From contig JAKAUH010000285.1 of the NCBI GenBank assembly GCA_021818605.1, positions 1,250-11,466 on the forward strand: 10,217 nt of DNA, given 5' to 3'. A program made the translations under genes and the position numbers. Shown one piece after another: positions 1 to 8,000 of the stretch. Numbering within the stretch: the stretch's first letter is position 1; each line of letters starts with the position of its first letter. The notes beneath the pieces were generated by a model. That model made no database searches. It worked only from the letters and a program-made list of their open reading frames with translations, and had not been told where the DNA came from. This DNA is from Planctomycetota bacterium (GTDB lineage Bacteria > Planctomycetota > Planctomycetia > Isosphaerales > Isosphaeraceae).

Positions 1-1
1 G

Positions 2-151
2 CTCCACGCGCTGCTCGCGGAGATGGTGGTGCTGGTGATGGACGGCCAGAAGGTGGGACTGGGCGGCTTGCTCGGCGCCGCCGCGCTGCGGCAGCAGGCG
101 ATCAGCTCGCAGAGCGATGAAACAGCCGCGGCCAACGGGCCTGTGGTGTGA
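2..151 (+). CDS. 3' end of an unrecognised protein-coding gene (partial)
   Basis: The frame is open from the left edge and ends with TGA at 149-151, giving the last 49 residues of a protein. The visible part starts with a hydrophobic stretch (LLAEMVVLVMDGQKVGLGG), followed by LLGAAALRQQ and a polar tail ending NGPVV. Third positions are strongly G/C in this frame, while the frame one base earlier hits a stop at about 118-120, so this frame is the better choice. I do not recognise the family: too little is present, and no motif can be assigned. It runs convergently into the dehydrogenase gene, with only 26 bases between the two stop codons. Confidence 0.55.
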   Translation, partial: LHALLAEMVVLVMDGQKVGLGGLLGAAALRQQAISSQSDETAAANGPVV

Positions 152-157
152 GCTACG

Positions 158-177
158 GCCGGAGCGGTCCGCCCGGC
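158..177. terminator. Hairpin between two convergent stop codons
   Basis: GCCGG at 158-162 pairs with CCGGC at 173-177. With A163 bulged, GC (164-165) pairs with GC (171-172), leaving a 5-base loop (166-170). The structure fills the 26-base gap between the plus-strand stop (149-151) and the minus-strand stop (178-180), where a bidirectional terminator would be expected. No T-run follows on either strand, so intrinsic termination is an inference from position and stem strength only. Confidence 0.35.
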
Positions 178-3146
178 TCAGGGCAGGCAGCTCCGCAGCA
201 AGCGGACCGGGTGGACCGCCTCGCGGCCGGTGAAGTGGCGGACCTGCAACCGGCAGGAGAACCCGGGCGCGACCAGGACATCATCGGGCCCGGCCTGGCG
301 CACCGCGGGCAACAGCGCCGTTTCGCCGACCAGTCGCGAGACCTCGTAGTGCTCGGCCTCGTAACCGAACGAGCCGGCCATGCCGCAGCATCCCGCGTCG
401 AGGTCGATCACCTCGGCGCCTGGGATCGCCCTCAGAGTTGCGACCAGGGCGCCCGAGCCGACCAGCGATCGCTGGTGGCAGTGCGTATGAGCCAGGATCC
501 GCCGGGGCAGGGGGGAGCGCGTCGCGGGAATCTTGCCCGCGATCGTCGGAGCCAGCACCTCCTCGATCGTCTGGCAGGCCGCGGCCACTGTGCTGGCGCG
601 GGTTCGCTGGGCGCCTCGCACCAGCGCCGGATAGTCGTCGCGGATCGTCAAGAGACAGCTCGGCTCGCATGCCGTGATCCGGACGCCCCGGCGCGCCCAT
701 TCGAATAATGCGTCGACGTTCTGCCGCGCCAGGGCCGACGCCTCGTCGAGCAGGCCGTTCGAGATGAGCGGACGGCCGCAGCACCGCCAGCCGGGCGGTC
801 CGAGCGCGGCCGATTGCCCATCGAGCTGGAGCAGGTCGAATGCCGCCTCGCCGACCTCGGGCTCGAAGTGGTTGGTGAAGGTATCAGGGATCAGCAGGAT
901 GGCCGGATGGGAACCGGCGCCGGTGCGCATGCCTCGCCGGCGCATCCGCTCCGTCAGCGACCGCCGCGCGAAGGCAGGCGGCAGGCGGCGAGCGTCGATG
1001 CCGAGCAATTTCTCATGGATCCAGCGAGCGGGACCGCTGCGCGCCAGCCATGATGAGACCGGCGCCAGCGTAACCCCAACCCGGGCGAGCTCGGCGACAT
1101 GGCCGAAAAGCAGGTGGCGCCAGGAAGCGCCGTGCTCGCGGTGATGATGGTGCAGGAACTCCGCCTTGAGCCGCGCCATGTCAACGTTCGTCGGGCATTC
1201 TCCCTTGCAGGCCTTGCACTCGAGGCACAGGTCGAGGACCTCGCGGGCGCTTTTGTCGGTGAAACCGTCCAGGCCGAGCTGCCCGGTGATCGCCAGGCGG
1301 AGCAAGTTGGCCCGGCCGCGGGTGCTGTCCTTTTCCTCGCGGGTGGCGCGAAACGACGGGCACATCGTCCCCTCACCGCGCTGGCGGCAGGCGCCGACGC
1401 CCGCGCACAGCTCGGCGGCCGGCAGGAGCCCGCCGTCGGCTGAGAAGTCGAACGTCGTTGGGATCTCAGGCGTTCGCGGGTAGCTCGGGCCGTAGCGCAG
1501 GTTATTTGACAGCGGCGGGGAATCCACGACCTTCCCGGGGTTGAGCAGGCCGGCCGGGTCGAACGCGCGCTTGACCTCGCGAAACGCCGAGTACACCACC
1601 GGACCATACATCCGCTCCTGAAACGGCCCGCGCACCAGGCCGTCGCCGTGCTCGCCCGAGAGCGCGCCGCCGTACCTCAGCACCAGCGCCGCGACCTCAT
1701 CGGCGATCTCCTCGAATTCTCGCACGCCGCCCTCGGTCTTCAGGTTGATCACCGGCCGGACGTGCAGGCAGCCGACCGAGGCATGCGCATAAACCCCGGC
1801 CGTCGTGCCGTGCCGCGCCAGGATCTCGAGGAACTCGGCGATGTAGTCGCGCAGGTGCTCGGGCGCGACGGCGGTGTCCTCGACGAATGAGATCGCCTTG
1901 GCATCCCCTTTCTCGGCCATCGACAGTCCCAGCGCCATCGTGCGGAGCTTCCACGCGCGCGCCTGGGCCTCGGCGTTGATTAATGGCACGTGGTGCTCGC
2001 CGTGGTTCGACCCTTTCAGATCGGCGATCAGCGCATCGAGCCGCGGCGGTAGCTCGGCGGCGTTTTGGCCATATAGCTCGATCATCAGGATGGCCGCGGG
2101 GTCGCCGCGGAGGAAGTCGCGCAGCCGGGTGGCCTCGGGGTTGAGCCGGGTGCTATCGAGCACGTACTTATCGATGACCTCGACGGCCGCGGGATTGTGG
2201 CGCAGGATCATCGGCGTGGCGGCAAGCGCGTCGAGCAATCCGGCGAACTCGATGACCAGCGTGGCCCGCGCGCGGGGCCGCTCGACCAGTTGTAGCTTCG
2301 CCTCGACCACCAGGCCGAGGGTTCCCTCCGAGCCGACGAGCATCCGCGCCAGGTTGAAGCGCGGGTCGGGCCTGGATCGAGCCATCGCGCCGGCGCGCCC
2401 GGGCAGGAATTCATCGAGGTTATATCCTCCGACGCGCCGGAGGATCTTCGGGAAGCGGCGGTCGATCTCGTCGGCGTGGGTTTCGGCCAGGCGTCGCGTG
2501 GCGCGGTAGCATGCGCCCTCGCGGTCGGGTTGCGCGCACCGAGCCGCCAGCTCGCGGTCATCGAGCGGACCGAGGTGGACGAGGCTTCCATCGGAGAGCA
2601 CGGCATCCACCTCGAGGACGTGGTCGATGGTTTTGCCGTAATACACCGAGCGCGCGCCGGACGAGTTGTTGGCGATCATGCCGCCGATGGTGGCGCGGCT
2701 GGATGTGGAGATATCCGGAGCGAACAGCAATCCATGGGGCCGGAGCGCCCGGTTGAGGTCGTCGAGCACGCAGCCCGGCTGAACGCGGGCCCAGCGCTCC
2801 TCGGCGTTGATCTCGATCACGCGGTCCATGTGGCGCGAGAAATCCAGGATCATGCCGGGCCCGATGGATTGACCGGCCTGCGAGGTCCCGCCGCCGCGCG
2901 CCGTGATCGGCACACCGAATCGCGCGCCGACCTTCACCGTCGCGGAGACGTCCGCCGCGCTCGCCGGGAACGCCACGAGCAGCGGCACGATCTGGTAGAC
3001 GCTCGCATCTGTGGAGTAAAGCGCCCGATGCAACCGGTCGCCGCGGACATCATGCGTGCTGATGGCGCCAGGGCGCGCAGCAATGCAGCCAGGTCGATCG
3101 CCGGCCGCCGCGGGCCGTCGATCACGGGGAGCGGGGTCGAAATCAT
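178..3146 (-). CDS. FAD-linked oxidase / 4Fe-4S D-2-hydroxyacid dehydrogenase (GlcD/YdiJ-like), apparent 5' frameshift
   Basis: This is a fused flavin and iron-sulfur dehydrogenase that probably oxidises a D-2-hydroxyacid (lactate, glycolate or hydroxyglutarate type) and passes electrons to the respiratory chain; the substrate cannot be told. Numbering is from ATG 3336, where the long open frame begins. The FAD-binding domain is about 110-250 (ITARGGGTSQAGQ, then ATIGGMIANNSSGARS). The FAD-oxidase C-terminal domain is about 375-605, with H518, H525 and E562 (GEHGDG) at the metal and active-site positions of D-lactate/D-2-hydroxyglutarate dehydrogenases. The Fe-S region has C644, C650 and C659, then C704, C707, C710 and C714 (CLECKACKGECP). 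Two CCG domains follow (CCGRP at 852; HTHCHQ at 951 with GCCGMAGSFG at 982). I prefer ATG 3146: GAGAG lies 6 bases upstream, third-position G/C is higher, and it encodes a family-like start (MISTPLPVIDGPRRP). That start is one frame off from the body, with the shift near 3045-3075. The frame upstream to 3336 does not look coding. The gene stands alone, divergent from queA. Confidence 0.87.
3045..3075 (-). other. Apparent one-base frameshift near the start of the dehydrogenase gene
   Basis: From ATG 3146 the frame reads a plausible N-terminus ending AIDLAALLRALA at about 3066. The family-like sequence then resumes one frame away as VRGDRLHRALYSTDASVYQ from about 3048. One added base around 3063-3072 would join them (for example ...LLRALGAISTHDVRG...). 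In the long frame the only start before the conserved RALYSTDAS block, apart from 3336 and 3279, is a TTG at 3033, which would remove the N-terminal helix. The lesion may be a sequencing error or a real mutation. Confidence 0.6.
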
Positions 3147-3346
3147 CCGGGTCTCTCAAACGGGGTGGACAACGGTACGCATTCGGCCGGGGCTCTTTCC
3201 GATTGTCCGTGATATCGGGCCGGGTTCCCAGGCTTTGTCCCGGGCCGCCGGCCGCCGCAACGAGTGACTCAGGCAACATCGGCCCCTGGGACCGCCCGTT
3301 CCATCGAATCGGCAAGGAGCGAAGCACAAAAAGCAAGGAACCCAGC

Positions 3347-3361
3347 GCGGCCCTCGGCCGC
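3347..3361. other. Perfect GC hairpin abutting the tandem array
   Basis: GCGGCC (3347-3352), loop CTC, GGCCGC (3356-3361): a perfect six-pair all-GC stem. It ends at the base immediately before the first heptamer unit of the array at 3362. No T-run follows on either strand. It could be a chance palindrome in GC-rich DNA, a boundary element of the repeat, or a structure that promotes replication slippage. Confidence 0.4.
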
Positions 3362-3532
3362 AGTGGTCCGTGGTCAGTGGTCCGTGGTCAGTGGTCCGTG
3401 GTCAGTGGTCAGTGGTCAGTGGTCAGTGGTCAGTGGTCAGTGGTCCGTGGTCAGTGGTCAGTGGTCAGTGGTCAGTGGTCAGTGGTCAGTGGTCAGTGGT
3501 CAGTGGTCCGTGGTCCGTGGTCAGTGGTCAGT
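3362..3532 (+). repeat. Tandem array of 24 heptanucleotide units (AGTGGTC / CGTGGTC)
   Basis: Twenty-four head-to-tail 7-base units fill 3362-3529, and a partial unit (AGT) ends at 3532. Eighteen are AGTGGTC and six are CGTGGTC (units 2, 4, 6, 13, 22 and 23). The A and C variants alternate strictly at the left end, and an uninterrupted run of eight A-type units spans 3453-3508. There are no spacers, so this is a microsatellite-like array and not a CRISPR. It resembles in kind the short tandemly repeated repetitive sequences (heptamers) known from cyanobacteria. Its base composition differs sharply from the surrounding coding DNA. Copy number probably varies by slippage. Confidence 0.97.
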
Positions 3533-3566
3533 AAGACCCGCCGCGATTGCCGGCGACTTCCGCCAG

Positions 3567-3587
3567 CAGGAATCCTGACTATTCCTG
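3567..3587. other. Small hairpin between the two heptamer arrays
   Basis: CAGGAAT (3567-3573) and ATTCCTG (3581-3587) are perfect inverted repeats around a 7-base loop. They sit in the 75-base spacer between the long array and the short inverted array, so the hairpin would lie at the tip of any larger stem formed by those arrays. On its own it is a modest stem with no T-run, and its function is unknown. Confidence 0.4.
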
Positions 3588-3607
3588 GGTGTCGGCCATG
3601 CTTGTCC

Positions 3608-3640
3608 CCACTGACCACTGACCACTGACCACTGACCACT
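3608..3640 (-). repeat. Short inverted array of the same heptamer (GACCACT), just upstream of queA
   Basis: Four complete GACCACT units (3613-3640) plus a partial CCACT (3608-3612) are the exact reverse complement of the AGTGGTC unit in the 3362-3532 array. All 33 bases could pair perfectly with the uninterrupted runs at 3404-3445 or 3453-3508, in several 7-base registers. The array ends 11 bases before the queA ATG, placing it in the probable 5' leader of that gene. Confidence 0.95.
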
Positions 3641-3651
3641 GCTCAAAAACC

Positions 3652-4701
3652 ATGTTCCTCGACTTCGACCTCCCCGAAGACCTGATCGCCCAGCACCCGG
3701 TCGAACCGCGGGATCGGTCGCGGCTGATCGTGGTCGACCGAGAGGCCGGGACTATCGAGCACCGGACGTTCGCGGATCTGCCCGAGCTTCTGGATTCGGG
3801 CGACGTCCTGGTGCGCAACGACACCCGGGTCGTGCCGGCGCGATTACTCGGCCGGCGCGAGTCGACCGGCGGTCGGTGGGAGGGATTGTTCCTCCGCGAG
3901 TGCGCCGACAGCTCGGGCTCGTGGGAGATCCTCGCCCAGACCCGCGGCCGGCCGAGAGTCGGCGAGCGCGTGATTGTCGGCGAAGGCCTGGTACTGTCGC
4001 TCGAATCGCGCGGCGAGACGGGTTGCTGGATCGTCCGGCCCGTGGCGGAAGGATCCCGCGCCGTCAACGCCGGCGAGTCGGCGCTCGCGCTGCTGGAGCG
4101 CCACGGCCAGACTCCACTGCCCCCTTACATCCGCGGCGGCCGCGAGTTCTCTGGCGATCGCGGGTCCTATCAGACTGTCTACGCCCGACGGCCGGGCTCC
4201 GCCGCCGCCCCGACGGCCGGGCTGCACTTCACCGACGAGCTGCTCGGCCGCCTGGCCGCGCGCGGGGTCGCCTTCGTCGACGTCACGCTGCACGTCGGGC
4301 CCGGCACGTTCCGCCCGATCACCGCCGAGCGAATCGAGGACCACGTCATGCACGCCGAATGGGCCGAGCTGACCGCGTCGGCCGTCGACGTGCTGAACGA
4401 TCGGCGCCGCCAGGGCGGCCGGATCGTGGCCGTCGGCACCACCTCGGCCCGGACGCTCGAAACCGCCGCGCTCGATGGCGGCCTTCGCCCCTTCACCGGC
4501 GAGACCCGGCTGTTCATCCGCCCGGGCCACGCCTTCCGCGGCCTCGATGCGCTCGTCACCAACTTCCACCTGCCGCGCAGCAGCTTGCTCGTGCTCGTCG
4601 CCGCGCTCGCCGGCGAGGGTCTGATCCGCGCCGCCTACGAGGAGGCGATCCGCGAGCGCTACCGCTTCTTCAGCTACGGCGACGCCATGTTGATCGTCTG
4701 A
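3652..4701 (+). CDS. queA: S-adenosylmethionine:tRNA ribosyltransferase-isomerase
   Basis: QueA transfers and isomerises the ribosyl part of S-adenosylmethionine onto 7-aminomethyl-7-deazaguanine at the tRNA wobble base, forming epoxyqueuosine in the cytoplasm. The 349-residue length is normal for the family and the protein looks complete. Hallmarks in order: FDLPEDLIAQHPVEPRDRSR (5-24), GDVLVRNDTRVVPARL (50-65), GQTPLPPYI (152-160), YQTVYA (173-178), AAPTAGLHFT (185-194), LHVGPGTFRPI (213-223), VGTTSARTLE (261-270), TNFHLPRSSLLVLV (303-316) and the C-terminal YRFFSYGDAMLI. ATG 3652 is supported by this family-typical N-terminus. No Shine-Dalgarno is visible; the start follows CAAAAACC and, 11 bases upstream, the inverted heptamer array. 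No other queuosine gene is in the window. It is divergent from the dehydrogenase and convergent with the sigma-factor fusion. Confidence 0.97.
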   Translation: MFLDFDLPEDLIAQHPVEPRDRSRLIVVDREAGTIEHRTFADLPELLDSGDVLVRNDTRVVPARLLGRRESTGGRWEGLFLRECADSSGSWEILAQTRGRPRVGERVIVGEGLVLSLESRGETGCWIVRPVAEGSRAVNAGESALALLERHGQTPLPPYIRGGREFSGDRGSYQTVYARRPGSAAAPTAGLHFTDELLGRLAARGVAFVDVTLHVGPGTFRPITAERIEDHVMHAEWAELTASAVDVLNDRRRQGGRIVAVGTTSARTLETAALDGGLRPFTGETRLFIRPGHAFRGLDALVTNFHLPRSSLLVLVAALAGEGLIRAAYEEAIRERYRFFSYGDAMLIV

Positions 4702-5067
4702 CCGCGACCGCTTTCTGGGCGCGGACTGAGCCCGCTCCAGCGAGCCACTTCGGGTCACGGAACGAGACAACGGATTACCCCGCCCGCCGACTGCAAGGAG
4801 CTCGAAAGCCGGCGGACCATGGCTCACTTGGCGACGCAGGTCGAAGCGAGAGTGCAAGATCACCTGTCCGTCTCCCTTGCACGCCGGCGTCACCAGCATG
4901 GAAAACTCGACGCCCACGTTTGGGACCAGCGTCCCTGAGCCTGGCGCGGTCCCGATCCGACCCGACCCTGACCGACTTCCGATCCGGGCTCGATCCCGTC
5001 TTGCCGTCGTGGGCCGCGATCCTCCCGGCCCATCCTCCGGTCCGGTTCCCGTGCGACAGACTCGTTT
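4702..5067. other. Convergent intergenic region, no defensible gene
   Basis: These 366 bases lie between the queA stop and the sigma-fusion stop. A weak inverted repeat directly follows queA (CCGCG 4702-4706, CGCGG 4720-4724, 13-base loop). Another is GTGCAAG 4852-4858 with CTTGCAC 4876-4882 (17-base loop), and GGGAC/GTCCC sits at 4922-4935. A 39-codon plus-strand frame (ATG 4819, TGA 4936-4938; begins MAHLATQVEARVQDHL) and an overlapping minus-strand frame from ATG 4917 (includes ACKGDGQVILHSRFDL) both read as fairly protein-like. I recognise neither, and neither has a well-placed ribosome binding site, so I do not call them genes. No transfer RNA or mobile-element signature was seen. Confidence 0.5.
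5010..5032 (-). terminator. Candidate stem-loop downstream of the sigma-factor fusion
   Basis: TGGGCCG (5010-5016) and CGGCCCA (5026-5032) form a perfect seven-pair stem with a 9-base loop, about 35 bases past the stop codon of the minus-strand gene. There is no T-run on either strand, so a terminator role rests only on position and stem strength. It could serve either convergent gene. Confidence 0.27.
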
Positions 5068-8000
5068 TCAAGGGCTTTTCGAGGCCCCGAAGATGTTCAC
5101 GGCAGTGGGCGCACGACCCCCGCCAGCGCGACCTTCTTCGCCCGAGGGGGTTTCCTTCCGCAGCCGAACGTCGCGCGCGACATCCTCGGCGTCGCCGGGC
5201 AGGCCGAGGCACTCGGCAGGCTCGTAGCCATCGGCCTCGACCCGATTGGAAAGCGGCTCGCCGCGGTCGGGCGAGTCGTCGCCGCGGATATCGAAGCGGC
5301 CGTCGACGAACGTCCGCGCCTGGTCGCGCTTCCATTCGACGCGCCAGCCGGTCCGGTGCGGGCCCTCGCCGGCGACGACCGTGAACCGCGGGATCGGCCG
5401 GCCGGTGTCGGCTTCGACGACCGTGCCGTGCAGCCGGCGAGGTCGGTGGAGGGTCAAGACAACGTCATCCGACCCGGCGGCGACCGGGCGGTCCTGGATC
5501 TTTCGGAACGATGCCCTCGTCACGTCGAGCCGGATCATCCCCGAGGCCGGCGCCTCGATCCAGGCGAACCGGCCGTCGGCGTCGGTCACGGCTTCCCAGC
5601 CAAGCTTGCCCTTGAAGGTATCCCAGTTCGGCACGACGACCGCCCCGGCGACCGGCCGGCCGCTCGCATCAACCACCCGGCCGCGCAACGGTCGGCGCGG
5701 CGAGAGCCGGATGACCTGCTCGGGGATCTCGGGCGTGTTGGCCAGGGTTCGGAGAGACGCGGCAAAACTCTCGGCCTGGACCAGCGTCGTCAGCTCGTCC
5801 CAGCTCGGGTCGATGAACCGGCCGGTGTCGAACCGCCCACTCGCATCGGTCCGGACCCATCGATACCGCTCGCCACCGTTGCGGAAGAGCACGACGACCG
5901 ACGCGCCGTCAACCGGTCGGCCGGTCGGGCTGGTGACCGTGCCCGTGACCTTTCGCCCTGGCTTCAGCACCGAGACGGGCTTCAGGATTCGCAGGTCGCC
6001 GGAGGTGACGGCCTGAGTCATCGGGATGCGATCGGAATGCGTGATCAGCAGCTCGACCCGATCGCGGGCTCCCGCCGAATGGGGCAAGGACTGCGACCTC
6101 CATCGGCCCTGCCCATCGGTCACCGCGGCGGCGATCTCACTCTCGGGCCGCGGATAGGCGGACCGGCCGCCGACGGGCGCTCCACGCCCGACCAGTTGCA
6201 CACGGGCCCCGGTGACCGGCCGGCCGTCCTCGTCGCGCACGACGCCGCCGATCTCGTCGCCGCACTCCAGGGCCAGCGTGAGACGCTCGGGAACCGGTTG
6301 GCCGTCCCACCAGCTCAGCTCGGCCGGCACGAACCCGGGATGCGCGACGACGACCGTGAACAGCACCGACGACCGCTCGCCGGCAGGGATCGTGAGGTGT
6401 CCCGCGCCATCGGTCGTACCCAGCGTGATCCGCTCGCGGCCGCGGTAAGCACAGACCCAGACCGACGTGCCGGCCAGTGGTGTCTGATTGGCCGCGTCGA
6501 CCACATCGAGCACGAGCGAGCGGTCGACCTTTGCCGGCGCGGCTGCCCCTGGCCCTTCCGGCTTCGGCTCCTGCGGGGCCGCCGCGAGCGCCTTCGCAAC
6601 GGCTTGCGGGATCGCATCTCCCTTGAGGTCCTTCGCCAGAATCCGCCCGTCCGGGCCGATCAGGAACACGGCCGCCGGATACCGCACGCCGAAGGATGAT
6701 GCGATCGGATTGGGATAGTCGCCGCTGCCGAGATATCGCTGCTCCCACGCCAGGCCGTGGCGCGCGGCGTAGCGCCACGCGGTGTCGGGATCGACGTCCT
6801 CGTTCAGGCCGATGATGACGAGCCTCGGGTCGCGGCCGAAGGCGGCGTGCGTCGCCTTCAGGTGGGTGAGGCAGACCATCGTCTGGTCGTGGTACGTCGC
6901 CCAGAACGCCAGCAGCACGAACTTGCCCCGCAGCGCGGCCAGGTCGAGTGGGCGGCCGTCGGCCGCCTTTGATGTGACCGCCGGCACGCGGTCGCCGACG
7001 TTCAGCTCGCGGTGCACGAAGACATCCAGCGGAACGGCCCCGAGGTCCAGCGGCTGGTCGCTGCGACCGCCGGGCATCTTGGGGACGACCACCTCGACAC
7101 GCGCGAGGGCCCGGCGGTCGCCGCGACCTCCGGCGGTCCGCTCCTCGAACGGCAGGGTCAGCGTGTAACGCCCGGCCGGCACGTCGTCGATCCGGAACGT
7201 CCCATCCGGGCGGACGAGTACCGCGTATTCTCGCTCCATCTCCTCCTGGTAAGCATGGCCCTCGGGCGTTTTGAAGAACGCGTCCCACCAGGCTGCCTTC
7301 TGCTCCTCGGTGAAGTCGGGATAGTCGTCCGGGGTCGGCGGCCAGACACGGCCGGTCGCCAGGTGGCCGCCGTGCATGAGGAAGAAGGCAGCCAGCTTGA
7401 CCCCCTCCAGCGGGGCGAGCCGGCCGACGACCGGCCGTCCCGTCCCACCGACCTGGACCTTCACCGTCTCGCCGGGCCGGACATCGACGTTGATCGGGTG
7501 CGACGCCGTCCAGCCGTGGTGGTCCGCGTCGTCGACCCAGCGATAGACGGTCATCCGGCCGGGCGTCACGCGCTCGAAGACGAACCGGCCCGAGCCGTCG
7601 GCGGTGGCGTCGTAATCGACCCGGCCGCGGAATGTCTGGTCGACCTGCCAGGCGGCCGCCTTCTGCCCGGCCGCCGGCTTCTTGCCGATCTTCAGGAGGC
7701 CCTCGATCCGGCCCCAGGGCTTCAGCGTGATCTCGGTCGACCGCGCGACCTCCTCGGGCGACTTCACGGCGAACCCGGCGGCGTCGTGTGCGGCCACGAT
7801 CGCCACGGGCTTCGCCTGCGGCTGGAAGCGGAAGCGCCCTTCCGTGTCGGTCTTCGTGTGCAGCGCCTCGCCGACGAGCCGGTTGGCGACCAGCCGGCCG
7901 TTCTGGATCCGGGCGTCGTTGTCGGCGTTGCTCAGCGCGACGTCGGCGCCGACGACCACGCGGCCGTCGGGGCCGCGGACGATCCCGGTCAGCGGCTCCG

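Larger units (their letters stand above)
3147..3651. promoter_or_regulatory. Divergent intergenic region with heptamer arrays and presumed promoters
   Basis: This 505-base region separates the minus-strand dehydrogenase from plus-strand queA, so promoters for both should lie in it or in its repeat-free parts. The only clearly A-rich patches are around 3325-3340 (acaaaaagcaagg) and just before queA (caaaaacc at 3644-3651). I could not assign convincing -35/-10 boxes on either strand. The rest is the 24-unit array, its short inverted counterpart and two small hairpins, listed separately. Open frames crossing the region arise from the repeat (a 7-base unit reads as a 7-residue peptide repeat, GQWSVVS-like) and are not genes. 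Confidence 0.5.

Noticed and set aside
148..708. Plus-strand frame (186 codons) opposite the end of the dehydrogenase
   Set aside because: It lies antisense to the conserved second CCG domain, its start lies at the stop of the upstream gene, and it has no recognisable domain.
3147..3336. N-terminal extension of the dehydrogenase up to ATG 3336
   Set aside because: The extra residues show Arg/Pro-rich shadow composition and poorer third-position bias, and there is no ribosome binding site. ATG 3146 in the neighbouring frame fits the family better.
3056..3628. Plus-strand frame containing a repeated GQWSVVS-type peptide
   Set aside because: The repeat peptide is the unavoidable translation of the stop-free 7-base array. 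The non-repeat part overlaps the start of the dehydrogenase gene and has no family match.
3362..3640. Possible CRISPR array
   Set aside because: The units are 7 bases and directly adjacent with no spacers, and no cas genes are present. It is a simple tandem repeat.
3844..4917. Long minus-strand frame (357 codons) opposite queA
   Set aside because: queA on the plus strand has all family motifs over its full length. The antisense frame is low-complexity Ala/Gly/Arg-rich over that stretch; only its first ~45 codons, in the intergenic gap, are noted as a weak possibility.
3876..5384. Plus-strand frame (502 codons) overlapping queA in another frame
   Set aside because: It is dominated by Arg and Pro, crosses the queA stop and enters the convergent gene, and has no domain. 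It is a typical shifted frame of GC-rich DNA.
5356..6699. Plus-strand frame (447 codons) opposite the second beta-domain module
   Set aside because: It is antisense to a module that aligns with its duplicate in the minus-strand frame, and has Arg/Asp/Gly-rich shadow composition and no motif.
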